Source: SXOA01 sp051004015 (GTDB taxonomy: Bacteria; Planctomycetota; Planctomycetia; Pirellulales; Pirellulaceae). Taken from it: 43,595 nucleotides of DNA. The position numbers were made by a program, and so were the translations under genes. The stretch's first letter is position 1. Every line of letters starts with the position of its first letter. The DNA lies in assembly GCA_051004015.1 (NCBI GenBank), contig JBPCKT010000093.1, forward strand, positions 1 to 43,595, in the 5' to 3' direction. This document shows, piece by piece, positions 1-8,780 of the stretch. The notes beneath the pieces were generated by a model that was not told where the DNA came from, did not search any database, and saw only the letters and a program-made list of their open reading frames with translations.

Positions 1-204
1 AAACCCAGTAGTTTTGAGTTCCGATGTACGGTCGAGGAACCGAAAAGGACCACCCAAGCCGTGCCGCTGAGCGATAACTGCTGTATTTCCCGCCGAAGTA
101 TGAGTGCTGGCAGGCTAAGCACGTACATCAACGGCTTATAGCATCGGCTTGGTGGGGGGAGAGGTGACGAGAAGGAATTCCCTCGCCAAGACTCGCGTCC
201 CCGA
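1..204. other. left edge, no assignable gene
   Basis: Nothing here can be assigned with confidence. One plus frame is open from the window edge to a stop near 69 and reads as a short basic tail ending in KGPPKPCR, which could be the last residues of a truncated gene. Another plus frame is open to a TAG near 141. A minus frame starting near 132 runs off the edge but has no recognisable motif or ribosome binding site. Confidence 0.2.
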
Positions 205-879
205 CTACTCGATGAACTTCGCGTCCGAGTTGAAATCGAGCGTCTTGTCGTAGGCGTAGAATTCCTTGGCCAGGCGGTGGGCGATTTGCTGGATGAAGAC
301 TTTGCGGAAATTCACGGCGCTTTCGGTGACGTGGACCTGGCCGTGTTCCGGGAAGGTGATCTGCGTTTCCTCAATCGTGTGGACGGGGTCGTGCGGCTTG
401 GACAAGTCGTAGACTTTGGCTTCCACGGTGGCCCGGCCGCGGAGCGTTGTGCCCCCCGGTTCGTGGATGCGGAAGGCTTTGAGGTCGATGCCGACGACCA
501 TGTCCGCTTTCACCCCCTTGGCCACGTCGCGGAAGTCCACGACGTCGTCCCGCTGGTTGTCCATCCAGTCGGCGACTTTGGATTCCGAGATCAGCTTGAT
601 GTCTTTGACGTTGGTGGCCAGTTCCTTGGACAAGGCCCGCGCCATCGCATCGGCCTCCCCCCCTGGCTGCCGGAGCGTGTGGGCATCGAGGCAGACGACC
701 GCGACTTTCTTTCCTTCCAGGCCTTTGAATTTCGCCTCGATACGGCGGTCCTGCATCGTCATGACGACTTGCGACAGGAGCGTGCAGCCGCCGGAGTTGG
801 CGACGATGCCGGTCAGGGCGCCCAGTCCCAGCAGCCTCGAAAGGCAGAGACGCCGCGAGGAAAAAAGAGTCTGGCTCAT
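205..879 (-). CDS. secreted or lipoprotein, unknown function
   Basis: Unrecognised 224-residue envelope protein. The N-terminus has a basic stretch, a hydrophobic segment (about residues 13-30) and a Cys after SGG, which fits a weak lipobox or a cleaved signal peptide. The rest is a soluble alpha/beta-looking domain containing 'KVAVVCLDAHTLRQPGG' and 'KADMVVGIDLKAF', which resembles envelope lipoproteins that carry a GNA1162/CsgG-like fold, but that is only a guess. The ATG at 879 was chosen because AAGGA lies about 7 bases upstream; an in-frame TTG at 885 sits almost on top of that site. It is transcribed away from its neighbours on the same strand with a gap of about 70 bases to the DUF2752 gene. 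Function is unknown. Confidence 0.75.
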   Translation of the reverse strand: MSQTLFSSRRLCLSRLLGLGALTGIVANSGGCTLLSQVVMTMQDRRIEAKFKGLEGKKVAVVCLDAHTLRQPGGEADAMARALSKELATNVKDIKLISESKVADWMDNQRDDVVDFRDVAKGVKADMVVGIDLKAFRIHEPGGTTLRGRATVEAKVYDLSKPHDPVHTIEETQITFPEHGQVHVTESAVNFRKVFIQQIAHRLAKEFYAYDKTLDFNSDAKFIE

Positions 880-947
880 AGGCAATCCTTTGCGCTAATT
901 CTCAAATGACTCGTCGGCTTCCTTGCCGCACCACTGCCCCGGCCGCG

Positions 948-1469
948 TCAGAGCTGCCAGTTCAGCCGAATGATCCAGTCCATCACGGTAATGAACACCA
1001 CCGCCAGCCCGATACCCACCACCACCCATTCATTAGGCGGGGCGAGCAGCCAGCGGCCTCGCAATCCACACACAAGCATCCACGGCCCCGCGGCGATCGC
1101 CACAATGGCCAGCAGGGCCCCGCCGGAATTCGCCTTCACCGAGGAGAGGACTTGCCCCCGGACCATGTGGGCCCAGGAGGTGGTCATCCCGCAACTCGGG
1201 CAGCGAATGCCGACAAGCTGCCGCACCGAACATTCCGGCAAGCCAAGCTGTTGGTGCGTTCCCAGCCCCGCCGGACTAGGCGTGAGCCGCGCTGACACCC
1301 CAAGCAGCGTGACCAGCACGCCTCCCACTAACACCAGCGGCAGCCGTTCATACCACTTCAGGAGAAACGGAAACCACAGCGGTCGGCCGCGCAGAGCGCT
1401 ACCTTCCGCGGAGCTACCGGCGGTCGGGGGCGGAGAATAGTCGAGGGGGGGCGGGGCGGGCAAGGGCAA
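948..1469 (-). CDS. DUF2752 membrane protein
   Basis: 173-residue integral membrane protein of the DUF2752 family. The diagnostic part is the 'CPSCGMTTS' motif near residue 112, followed by a hydrophobic segment (LLAIVAIAAGPWMLV) and a last one (VVVGIGLAVVFITVM); another hydrophobic segment lies at about residues 44-62. The paired cysteines are conserved in the family and could bind a metal or form a disulfide, but no function is established. The N-terminal 35 residues are proline-rich and low in complexity. The start is uncertain: the frame opens with TTG codons at 1469 and 1463 and no clear Shine-Dalgarno sequence, so the protein may start further in. Confidence 0.75.
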   Translation of the reverse strand: MPLPAPPPLDYSPPPTAGSSAEGSALRGRPLWFPFLLKWYERLPLVLVGGVLVTLLGVSARLTPSPAGLGTHQQLGLPECSVRQLVGIRCPSCGMTTSWAHMVRGQVLSSVKANSGGALLAIVAIAAGPWMLVCGLRGRWLLAPPNEWVVVGIGLAVVFITVMDWIIRLNWQL

Positions 1470-1522
1470 TTTGGGGAATGACGAAATTCGAATGGCGAAT
1501 GACGAATCATAGCAGCTTGAAG
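1470..1522. repeat. short degenerate direct repeats
   Basis: The spacer between two minus-strand genes contains the word GAATGACGAA or close variants three times in a row (GAATGACGAAATTC, GAATGGCGAATGACGAATC). This is one of several intergenic micro-repeat patches in the window and has no coding potential. Confidence 0.5.
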
Positions 1523-2353
1523 TTACATCAGCGGTGGCAAGGCGACGGAGGCCGGAGCCAGGCTCGGCAGTTCGCTTTCCCTGACGACGAGGCGGCGAAT
1601 GGCGGTGGCGCGGCCGGTGGATTCGTCGATATCAACGATGCTTCCGCACAGGCGGACGTCCCCGGTAGCCACGTCGAACTGCGTCGGCTGGAACGTTATA
1701 GTGGTTTCCTGGACGCGGTCGATGCGGCGGCCCAGGATGCTGTCATGCGGGCCAGTCATGCCGACATCGCACTGAAAGGCAGTGCCCCCAGGCAGAATTT
1801 GCTCGTCCGCAGTGGTCACGTGCGTATGCGTGCCTAAAACAGCCGAAACCTTTCCGTCGAGGTATCGCCCCATGAGCTGCTTGTCGCTGGTGGCTTCCGC
1901 GTGGAGGTCAAGGATGCGGACTTTCACCTCGGCGGGAATTTCCGCCAGCACGCGATCGGCTGCGAGAAAGGGGCAATCGACGGGGCGCATGAAGACCCGC
2001 CCCATCAGGCTGAAGACGGCCACAGGAACTCCCGTCGCCGACTTCACCACCGCCCAGGTCTTTCCCGGTGCTTGCGGCGGATAATTGGCCGGTTTGACGA
2101 TGTTGCTCTCCTCTTGTAGCACCGGGCAGATTTCGCTGCGGCGATAGATGTGGTCGCCCAGAGTGATGCAGTCCACGCCGGCTCCAATCAGTTTCTTATA
2201 GATGCTGGGAGCAATGCCACTGCCGTCGGCGGAGTTTTCCGCGTTGGCAATGACCAGGTCCAGCCCTTCCCGCTGCCGCAGCCCGGCCAGCGACTGGGTC
2301 ACCATTTTCACGCCCGGCTTGCCGACAATGTCGCCGATGAGAAGAATCCGCAT
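1523..2353 (-). CDS. YmdB-family metallophosphoesterase
   Basis: 276-residue cytoplasmic enzyme of the TIGR00282/YmdB family (calcineurin-like phosphoesterases; the Bacillus member hydrolyses 2',3'-cyclic nucleotides and affects biofilm genes). Metal-site residues visible in order: D8 in 'LLIGDIVG', E39-N40 in 'NAENSADG', H68 in 'GDHIYRR', H151 in 'DLHAEATS', and H176/H178 in 'GTHTHV'. Length and motif order match the family throughout. One departure: the family's usual GNH metal motif reads GDH here, an Asn-to-Asp change at residue 67 that may be common in this phylum. In Bacillus the gene neighbours RNase Y; here RNase Y lies at 20889-22448. The ATG at 2353 begins directly with the conserved MRILLIGD. 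Confidence 0.93.
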   Translation of the reverse strand: MRILLIGDIVGKPGVKMVTQSLAGLRQREGLDLVIANAENSADGSGIAPSIYKKLIGAGVDCITLGDHIYRRSEICPVLQEESNIVKPANYPPQAPGKTWAVVKSATGVPVAVFSLMGRVFMRPVDCPFLAADRVLAEIPAEVKVRILDLHAEATSDKQLMGRYLDGKVSAVLGTHTHVTTADEQILPGGTAFQCDVGMTGPHDSILGRRIDRVQETTITFQPTQFDVATGDVRLCGSIVDIDESTGRATAIRRLVVRESELPSLAPASVALPPLM

Positions 2354-2404
2354 GGCGTTTAGTCTAACGCCTTGCTGATGCCTTGCGCAAGTTGGCGGGG
2401 CGGG

Positions 2405-3502
2405 TTATTTCCCAGGCGATAGATGCTTCCGATTGAAGATTTCGGGATCGAAGGGATCCCGCGGAGCAGCAGGTTCCTGTCCGCTGCCCTCGCTCTTAAT
2501 GTCCTTGATGGACGGCGGCCGTGGGGCTCGCGGCTTGCCGCTGTCGGGCTTCTCGCCGGCATTCATGGGAGCGATGTTCGGCGGGACTTTGCCTCCGGTC
2601 TTTGCGGCGGAACCCGACTGAGTGAGCAGCGTTTGCGCTGGCCTGATGCTGTTTGGGAGCGCCGCGTGCGGTGGCTCATTGGCCAGCAGTTTCGCCCAGG
2701 CAATCAAGTCGTCGAGCTGATGCTGCGACCGCTTGTCAAATACGGGGGACAGCGTGCTGCCGTGCTTCTCTTGCGGCATGGTCACCAGGCGGCTCTCTTC
2801 GGGGTTGTCTTTGTCCAGATATTGCAGCACGGTGAACAGGTTCCGCTGCGAGAATCGCTTGGACATCATCTGCCCCGCCGAAGGCCGGAGCAGGTGGAAG
2901 TTCGATTTCGCCGCCGGACCATGGCAACCGTTGGCCCCGCAGCGATTGATGAGCATCGGCTGGATGACGACGGAGAAACGCTCCATGCTCCCCTTGGGAA
3001 GCTCCGCCAGCGTCTCATCAAGCTGCTTGACGCCGACGGTCGATGATGACGATTCCGCCCTCGCGCCGCTCGGGGCGGGAACCGCCGCCGCCGTCTTCAG
3101 CCGCAGCTCAAGCTGGGCAATTTTGGCATTTTCCGGCTCCAGTTGTCTGGCAAACGCCACCTGGTCTTCCGCCTGCTGCCGCAATCCGTAGCGGAGACAC
3201 CACTCGGCCAGCGTCAGATGCGGCTCGGCCTTCTTGCTGGAAAGCAGCGCCGCCTGAAAGCGGTAAGCATCATCCAAGTCCACGCACTGCGTTTCCACGT
3301 CGGCAGCTGGCAGGCGAACCTCGCCCGTTTTGCCGAGTGTCAGCACGAAATAATCGCCTGCCTTCGTGATGCTCCCTTGCATCACATGCCCGTTCTTTAG
3401 CAGCAGCACCCCATCTCGCGGCGCAAGCGCCGGCTCAGCCCCGCGGAGCGGAGCAGCAACCATCACGGCAAGGAGGGCCGCCAGCCCAAATCGGTAGAAC
3501 AT
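2405..3502 (-). CDS. secreted protein with CX4CH haem-like motif
   Basis: 365-residue exported protein. The signal peptide is 'MFYRFGLAALLAVMVAAPLRGAEP'; the frame is open upstream, but ATG 3502 is chosen because it begins this leader. Residues 30-80 form a small beta domain ('DGVLLLKNGHVMQGSITKAG') like the one seen at the start of many planctomycete secreted proteins. A predicted helical region follows, then 'CGANGCHGPAAKS' (near residue 207), a CX4CH motif resembling the atypical single-haem or planctomycete cytochrome C segment, with downstream 'RSQHQLDDLIAWAK' typical of the end of such a cytochrome fold. The C-terminal 90 residues are Pro/Gly/Lys-rich and disordered. Probably periplasmic. 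Haem attachment is inferred, not shown, because the standard motif is CXXCH. Confidence 0.75.
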   Translation of the reverse strand: MFYRFGLAALLAVMVAAPLRGAEPALAPRDGVLLLKNGHVMQGSITKAGDYFVLTLGKTGEVRLPAADVETQCVDLDDAYRFQAALLSSKKAEPHLTLAEWCLRYGLRQQAEDQVAFARQLEPENAKIAQLELRLKTAAAVPAPSGARAESSSSTVGVKQLDETLAELPKGSMERFSVVIQPMLINRCGANGCHGPAAKSNFHLLRPSAGQMMSKRFSQRNLFTVLQYLDKDNPEESRLVTMPQEKHGSTLSPVFDKRSQHQLDDLIAWAKLLANEPPHAALPNSIRPAQTLLTQSGSAAKTGGKVPPNIAPMNAGEKPDSGKPRAPRPPSIKDIKSEGSGQEPAAPRDPFDPEIFNRKHLSPGK

Positions 3503-3614
3503 GGCGGCGGGAGAGTAGGCAGGGGCGGAAAGTGGGTCAAGGGCAGAGTTTTCAAAGTTCAAATTCTCGACGGGGTCGAGAACTCGTCTTCTCGCATGGG
3601 CGGGATTAGTTTGA

Positions 3615-4058
3615 TCATGGCACTATCTGCACTTGTTTGCCGTCGGAAAGACGCAGTAAGGCCTCGAGAATCAGTTCATTGCCGTCATCGTCGGTCATTT
3701 GTTTTACGGTGATGGTCCCGGAGCCTTTGCTACCCTTGACCTTGTATAGGAATGCTTGGTCGTCGTCCGCGGCGGCGCTCTGGGTCCAATCCATAGTGAT
3801 GGTCTGCAGTTCGCCCATGTGCTCGCGGAATTTGGGATTGTCGCGCAACTGGCTGGCCACTTCGGCTGTACCCATATTCATACCGAACATCACCGCGCCA
3901 ATCGTCCCGCAGCAACAACAGAGGCAGGCCAGGCCGCCAACGCCGAGCGCAATCCAGAGCCAAGGCATGCGGGACGATGAAGTTGGCGGCGCACCCTGGG
4001 GCGCTCCGTAGTTCGTGGGATAGGAGCTGGGGCCGGGGGTCGATTGCCAGTTGCTCAC
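3615..4058 (-). CDS. small anchored membrane protein, unknown function
   Basis: 147-residue protein of unknown function. Residues 1-30 are proline/serine-rich and cytoplasmic-looking, one transmembrane helix follows (about 33-58, 'WLWIALGVGGLACLCCCCG') with four consecutive cysteines, and the remaining 85 residues form a soluble domain. The four-Cys run next to the membrane is typical of small planctomycete proteins with a Pro-rich head and could be acylated, but that is inference. The GTG start at 4058 is chosen because a GGAG motif lies 8 bases upstream and no better ATG exists. It is divergent from the large secreted protein at 4246. Confidence 0.7.
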   Translation of the reverse strand: MSNWQSTPGPSSYPTNYGAPQGAPPTSSSRMPWLWIALGVGGLACLCCCCGTIGAVMFGMNMGTAEVASQLRDNPKFREHMGELQTITMDWTQSAAADDDQAFLYKVKGSKGSGTITVKQMTDDDGNELILEALLRLSDGKQVQIVP

Positions 4059-4245
4059 GGTGGCTCTCCAGAGAAATCGAGGGAAGTTGACGCATTCAGC
4101 GCAACGTCAATCTACGAGGACGCGCGCAGCGTGCCTACTACCTACGGTATCACCACTTTGCCCGAACTCGCTTGAATCGCGCCGCGGGGCATGGCAAGAT
4201 TGAAGCTCCTTCCCGCCCATAACCCTCCGCTGGAGCCTCCCACCG

Positions 4246-7011
4246 ATGCGATTTAACTCTCTCGCCCTCTGCGCGATGCTCACCACTGCCGCCATTCCCG
4301 CCTTTGCCCAGGAATCCCTCTGGCTCGAAGCGGAGCATTTTGACGGTATTCGCGGCTATTGCTGGCCGATGGGAAAGCCGGAGATGAAGAAGACGGCGGG
4401 GAACTGGGGGCTTTCGGGGCCGGGGTGGGCGGCCGAGTGGAACCAGGGGGGCGAGAGCGGCTTTCTTTCGATTGCCACGGCGGGGGACGACGATAAGGCC
4501 GTGGTGACGAAGACCGTGGATATTCCTATTGCGGGCACGTATCACGTCTGGGTTCGCTACGGCGACTGGCGTGAGAAGACCGAACGGTTCCAGATTCAAA
4601 TCGAGCAGCCGGGGCAGAAGCCGTGGGAAGCCAAATTCGGAGAAAAGCCGGTCATCGAAGAAGACAACGAGATGAAGCTCTACTGGACCTGGGCCTTCGG
4701 TTGGGGGAGTGCATCGGCGAATCTGCAAAAGGGGCCGGCCACCATCAAGCTGGTTTCGACCGTGAAGGAGCTCGAACCGCGCCAGGTGGATGTGATTGTG
4801 CTGTCCACCGACAGCGCGTATCGGCCGCTGATTAAGGACCGGCCGAAATCGCACGCCTGGCAAATCCTGGATAGTTACCGTAAGGGCATTTCCGCAGACC
4901 TGGAACCTCTCGCCCGCCGCCGCCCAGATTTCAAAACGCCGGCCAGCTACGAAATTCCCCCCCCTTGGAAGTTGCACACCTTCAAGGACAAAGGATTCCT
5001 TTATCTCTGGAACATGAATCACGCCACCGCTGCCGAAACCTGGCTCAGCGACAAGCCGGTGAAGGTGAAGTTCCCGTATCAGGTGGCGGACAAGGAAACG
5101 CGAGAGAACTTCGAGAAGAAATATGCTGGGCGGGACGACGTACCCATTTTCTCCGACCCGCGAATTGTCCCCGCCTTCCACGGCTCTGGGCCGGGCATTT
5201 TTGCGACTGACGCCAAGTCCGGCGAGGTACTCGACCCGGGAAAGAAGTTCGCCACGTGGCTCGACCAGCATCCCGACCGCCCGTGGGCCATGATGATGAA
5301 CTATCACCCGGACAATCTCATCGGCGAAAAAGGGATCGCCACATTCCAGAAATACCGCGACCGCTACGTCGGCAACATCGCCGGCGAAAGCCTTGGCTAC
5401 TTCTATCCCGACACCGAGAAAATGAAAGCCGCCACGGCCGCGGCGACGAACCGCCGACAACTCGTCGAGGCGTTCACGCCGCTCACGCTGGGGGGCAATC
5501 GAGAGAAGTATCAGAAGGTCTTTGGGCGGGATCTCGACCCGAATCCCTACACCGACGTCATTTCCTGCCTGAGCGTGGGCAATATCGTGTACGTGCCGCT
5601 CACCGCGGACTGGGGAGCCCGCACGGTGGGCTACGAATCGTCGACGGCCACGTCGTCCATCCTGCCCATGCGGTGGGCGTTCATGCGCGGCGCGGCCCGG
5701 CAATGGGGAACGACGACCGCGACGTATCGCAGTTGCAACTTCGGCGACAGCAGCACCATCTTCAGCGATCAACAGAGCTACCACTCGCCGAAAAACATCC
5801 TCGACAACTATTACAGCGTCTTCAGCGGCGCAGGGATGACCTGGTACAAATTCGACATCTGGTATCAGTACATGGCCGGCTCGTCGATGTTCTATCACGA
5901 GCAGGGCTTTGACGAATTCTGGCAGCCCGGCGGCACCACCGCGGCCGGCATCCACGACGTGCAACTTTCGCCCAAGGGGAAGCTGGTGGACCGCTTCCTC
6001 CGCGTCACCGCAGCCGAGCCCGACCGGGGCGACCCCTACACCCCCATCGCCTTCCTCGTCGACTACGCCCACGGCTGGGAGCCCGCCCCGTTCTGGCCCA
6101 ATAGCTTCAAGAACTGGCATGGACACCAGGAGAAATTCCTCTTCAGCGACCACGAGAAAATGCTGGAGCAGTATTTTTGGACCGCCTACCACCCCATCGG
6201 CCCGGAAAGCGAGAAGCCCATCACCGGCACCAACGAGGTCAACGTCCCCGGCGTCTACGGCGACATTTTTGACGTGATCTTTGCCTACCCCGACGCCAAC
6301 AAGTGGCGGACCATCGACACCTACCCCGTCGTCATCGCGGCCGGCGACATCGACCTCACCGCGGCTGAAGGGGCTCGGCTGAATGCCTACATCAACGCCG
6401 GTGGCACACTCGTCGTCGCCGACACGCACCTCACCGGCCCTGGCGCGGCGGCCCTCAACTTGCCCGCGGCCGGAGCGACGGGTGAGACAGCCGGCTATCG
6501 CTGGCTCAACTCAGCAGAGATTCAGCAATCGCAGCTCTTCCGCTTCAAAGAAATCCCCATCGCCGGTGACGGCGTCCGCTCCCTCGCCACCACCCCCGAC
6601 GGCAAATGCTTCTGCGCGTCCATCGACCGCGGAGCGGGCCGGCTGATCTATCTCTCAGTGCCGCGCGGTCTGGGAGTGGACAAAGCGGTCCATCCCGCCG
6701 TCCCCCGCCTCATCGCCCACCTCTCTCGCGGGTTGATGCCGGTGGAAGTGACCGGCCAGGTCGAATGGCTCGTCAACCGCACCAAAACCGGCTGGGCCGT
6801 CACGCTCCTCAACCCCTCCGGCCAGGACAAGCCGCAGCAAGGCATCACTCCCACCGACTACCGCCAGAACAAGCCCGCCACCATCACCCTCCACATCCCC
6901 GCCACCACCGCCCGCGACCGGCTGAACCCTGACGAGGTGCTCAAAGTGGAAGGAGGCCAAGTGAAGGTAGAGGTGCCAGCGGGTGGGGTGAGGATTGTGG
7001 AACTCAAATGA
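4246..7011 (+). CDS. large secreted carbohydrate-associated protein
   Basis: 921-residue exported protein with a signal peptide ('MRFNSLALCAMLTTAAIPAFA', cleavage after about residue 21). Residues 23-160 open with 'LWLEAEHFDG' and contain 'GTYHVWVRYGDW', the layout of a beta-sandwich sugar-binding domain such as CBM6/CBM35-like modules. The middle has no family I recognise but is rich in aromatic residues and resembles secreted glycoside-hydrolase-like proteins. Around residues 680-760, 'YPVVIAAGDIDL...GGTLVVADTHL' resembles the class I glutamine-amidotransferase-like domain used for trimerisation in beta-galactosidases, and the last 100 residues look like a beta-sandwich cap. A role in polysaccharide handling is inferred. 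The start ATG is 2 codons before a basic residue run and fits the leader. The stop overlaps the next start (ATGATG). Confidence 0.75.
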   Translation: MRFNSLALCAMLTTAAIPAFAQESLWLEAEHFDGIRGYCWPMGKPEMKKTAGNWGLSGPGWAAEWNQGGESGFLSIATAGDDDKAVVTKTVDIPIAGTYHVWVRYGDWREKTERFQIQIEQPGQKPWEAKFGEKPVIEEDNEMKLYWTWAFGWGSASANLQKGPATIKLVSTVKELEPRQVDVIVLSTDSAYRPLIKDRPKSHAWQILDSYRKGISADLEPLARRRPDFKTPASYEIPPPWKLHTFKDKGFLYLWNMNHATAAETWLSDKPVKVKFPYQVADKETRENFEKKYAGRDDVPIFSDPRIVPAFHGSGPGIFATDAKSGEVLDPGKKFATWLDQHPDRPWAMMMNYHPDNLIGEKGIATFQKYRDRYVGNIAGESLGYFYPDTEKMKAATAAATNRRQLVEAFTPLTLGGNREKYQKVFGRDLDPNPYTDVISCLSVGNIVYVPLTADWGARTVGYESSTATSSILPMRWAFMRGAARQWGTTTATYRSCNFGDSSTIFSDQQSYHSPKNILDNYYSVFSGAGMTWYKFDIWYQYMAGSSMFYHEQGFDEFWQPGGTTAAGIHDVQLSPKGKLVDRFLRVTAAEPDRGDPYTPIAFLVDYAHGWEPAPFWPNSFKNWHGHQEKFLFSDHEKMLEQYFWTAYHPIGPESEKPITGTNEVNVPGVYGDIFDVIFAYPDANKWRTIDTYPVVIAAGDIDLTAAEGARLNAYINAGGTLVVADTHLTGPGAAALNLPAAGATGETAGYRWLNSAEIQQSQLFRFKEIPIAGDGVRSLATTPDGKCFCASIDRGAGRLIYLSVPRGLGVDKAVHPAVPRLIAHLSRGLMPVEVTGQVEWLVNRTKTGWAVTLLNPSGQDKPQQGITPTDYRQNKPATITLHIPATTARDRLNPDEVLKVEGGQVKVEVPAGGVRIVELK

Positions 7012-7337
7012 TGGAAGTTACGAACCGCATGTATTTCGTTCAGTTCCTGGCAACACCCCGCAAGAATGCTCGCACGGCACCCGAGTCGGCTGGAGCATTT
7101 GTGAACTGCTGGATCGAACGTCCATCTCTTGCAGAGGCCATTAATACGGCGCGCGAAAGTGTTGAGGCCGAGGGATGGATTGTTGATGAACCGGAGATGG
7201 CTCACCAAGTAGACGCTGGACATTACTCAGAAAGCGACGAGGGCGAGCAGTACTTCAAACAGGCGCTGATCGACAAGGAGGTATTCGTGTTTCACACCTT
7301 TCCAGATGTCGATGCAAATGACAAGGAAGGAGTGTGA
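7008..7337 (+). CDS. small hypothetical protein
   Basis: 109-residue protein of unknown function. Its ATG overlaps the TGA of the large upstream gene (ATGATG; a second ATG at 7011 is equally possible), suggesting translational coupling. The sequence is acidic, with no signal peptide or membrane segment: 'MYFVQFLATPRKNA', 'CWIERPSLAEAINTARESVEAEGW' split over residues 33-56, and a C-terminal acidic tail. It looks like a small cytoplasmic protein of the type found beside toxin-immunity genes, but no family is recognised. GC content is lower than in the preceding gene, which may mean recent acquisition. Confidence 0.6.
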   Translation: MMEVTNRMYFVQFLATPRKNARTAPESAGAFVNCWIERPSLAEAINTARESVEAEGWIVDEPEMAHQVDAGHYSESDEGEQYFKQALIDKEVFVFHTFPDVDANDKEGV

Positions 7338-7436
7338 CCTCGATTGTCTCGATCATCGGTTGAAATGCCAGGCAGAGTCACTCTATGATGGAGGAAGCCC
7401 ACTACCTACTACTACTGCACGAACTGCTTTCACCCG

Positions 7437-7772
7437 ATGTCGATTAGCACGATACCGATGTTACCCGTCACCAAGGAACCCTTGGAGGCACGTTTCGCGC
7501 GTCTAGCCGCGGAATGGAAGCGGGATTCGCGATTTCTCTCTAACTCCGCACAGATGGCGATGCTCCGGCCCTACCAGCGGATTATTGGTATGGGGATGCC
7601 GGTCGTGCCACTCATTTTGCAGGAGTTGGCCCGCGAACCGGATCAGTGGTTCTGGGCGCTCGAAGCAATCACCGAGCAAAACCCTGTCCCACCAGCGGCT
7701 GCTGGCAAAGTGTCACTCATGGCTCAGGCCTGGATTGATTGGGGAAAGTCCGAGGGCTTTCTGCCAAAATGA
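7437..7772 (+). CDS. partner of YNCVAW protein, unknown function
   Basis: 111-residue protein with 'FARLAAEWKRDSRF', 'YQRIIGMGMPVVPLILQEL' and 'WFWALEAITEQNPVPPAAAG' followed by 'MAQAWIDWGKSEGF'. From memory this is a family that recurs as a pair with the gene that follows; I cannot name a domain. The stop codon overlaps the start of the next gene (ATGA at 7769-7772), so the two are translationally coupled. The start is either ATG 7437 or ATG 7458 ('MLPVTKEP'), and the conserved region begins just after the second. A 19-codon frame beginning ATGGAGGAA (7388-7445) overlaps the start and could be a leader peptide, but this is weak. Confidence 0.7.
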   Translation: MSISTIPMLPVTKEPLEARFARLAAEWKRDSRFLSNSAQMAMLRPYQRIIGMGMPVVPLILQELAREPDQWFWALEAITEQNPVPPAAAGKVSLMAQAWIDWGKSEGFLPK

Positions 7773-8191
7773 TTGCCAGTCCCGACTTTCCGCGGCTCAC
7801 CGCTGCCAATCATCGCATCACGAGTCCGTCTACGCCCGACTACAACTGCGTTGCCTGGTCAATCGGCGACACGGAGCACTGGTGGCAGCCCGGCGTCTTT
7901 TGGCCGATTGCCGGTCCAAAGGTTGAATTCGGGATCGCAGCTCTCGCCGAAGCGATGAAGAGCCAAGAGTTCGCCGTCTGCGAAACGGGCGCGCCTGAGT
8001 TCGGCTTCGAAAAGGTTGCACTTTACGCAACGTCAGCCTTCTACACTCATGCCTCTAGGCAATTGCCGAATGGAAAGTGGACCAGCAAGCTTTGCCGAAT
8101 GGAGGACATTGAGCACGATTCTCCCGATGACCTTGCTGACGGAGTCTATGGCTCCGTGGTGTTGTTCATGAAGCGCAAGGTCGCATCCTGA
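7769..8191 (+). CDS. DUF7689-like protein with YNCVAW motif
   Basis: 140-residue protein. The sequence has 'DYNCVAWSIGD' (Cys27), 'FYTHASRQLPNGKW' (His94) and 'SKLCRMEDIEHD' (residues 107-117), and ends with 'VYGSVVLFMKR'. The arrangement Cys, then His, then an acidic residue in the order seen in papain-like folds suggests a cysteine peptidase or amidase, and resembles the DUF7689 group. That enzyme idea is inference from residue order; no activity is known. The ATG at 7769 is chosen over an upstream ATG at 7739 because it gives the conserved start and overlaps the previous stop by four bases. There is no signal peptide, so it is likely cytoplasmic. The preceding gene is the likely partner. 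Confidence 0.75.
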   Translation: MIASPDFPRLTAANHRITSPSTPDYNCVAWSIGDTEHWWQPGVFWPIAGPKVEFGIAALAEAMKSQEFAVCETGAPEFGFEKVALYATSAFYTHASRQLPNGKWTSKLCRMEDIEHDSPDDLADGVYGSVVLFMKRKVAS

Positions 8192-8200
8192 GCTGGCAGT

Positions 8201-8740
8201 TTAGTTGTCATACGCCTCATTCAGCCGGTAGATAATCTTGATTTTGATCTCATAGGGCTTGCCGTCATAGCTGACTTTGATCGAAGCCTCTTCCGGCTCA
8301 GGGATATCTTTCCCCAGGCCGGGCTTGCGGCCCTCGATGATTTTGGCCGGCTCGCGGGGGAGCGTCAGGGTCGTTTCCAGGATGTCGCCGAACGGGGCTT
8401 GCCAGCCCTTGAGATGCGTCTTCCCTTCCATGGGGACGCCGCTGGGAAACCAGCCGTACACCTTGCTGCTCACGAGCTTTGTCCCGCTGACGAGCTTGTC
8501 GCTTGAGTAGATTTCGCCGATCACCAGCGGCGTCTCGCCGGTGTTCTTGATGAAGTGCCGCGAAGTCTTTCCGTTCATAATCTCGCGCACGCTCACCCCT
8601 TTGGGGAGCGACTTCTCATCGACTTTGAATGTATACGCATACCGGGACTCGGGAGGCGCAGGCCTTTCGCGTGCAATAGCAGGCATGACGGAAACGACGA
8701 GCAACGTGGCGGCAATGAGAAGGGGATAGTGACGGTTCAT
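8201..8740 (-). CDS. secreted protein, unknown function
   Basis: 179-residue exported protein. ATG 8740 gives a signal peptide ('MNRHYPLLIAATLLVVSVMPAIA') with AAAGGAA 8 bases upstream; the open frame continues upstream but without a start that makes sense. The mature part contains 'FIKNTGETPLVIGE' and 'SGTKLVSSKVYGWFPSG' and is a beta-rich, charged domain with no family I recognise. It converges with the YNCVAW gene (9-base gap) and diverges from the barnase gene across a 165-base region holding a perfect hairpin. Function unknown. Confidence 0.72.
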   Translation of the reverse strand: MNRHYPLLIAATLLVVSVMPAIARERPAPPESRYAYTFKVDEKSLPKGVSVREIMNGKTSRHFIKNTGETPLVIGEIYSSDKLVSGTKLVSSKVYGWFPSGVPMEGKTHLKGWQAPFGDILETTLTLPREPAKIIEGRKPGLGKDIPEPEEASIKVSYDGKPYEIKIKIIYRLNEAYDN

Positions 8741-8780
8741 CAGGCGGTTCCTTTCATCCTTGATCCTAGGCGAATCAACG

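Noticed and set aside
4150..6429. Long open frame on the minus strand (759 codons) opposite the secreted protein gene
   Set aside because: It lies entirely antisense to a gene with a signal peptide and domain motifs, and its product is a high-GC shadow rich in Gly, Val and Asp without any recognisable motif.
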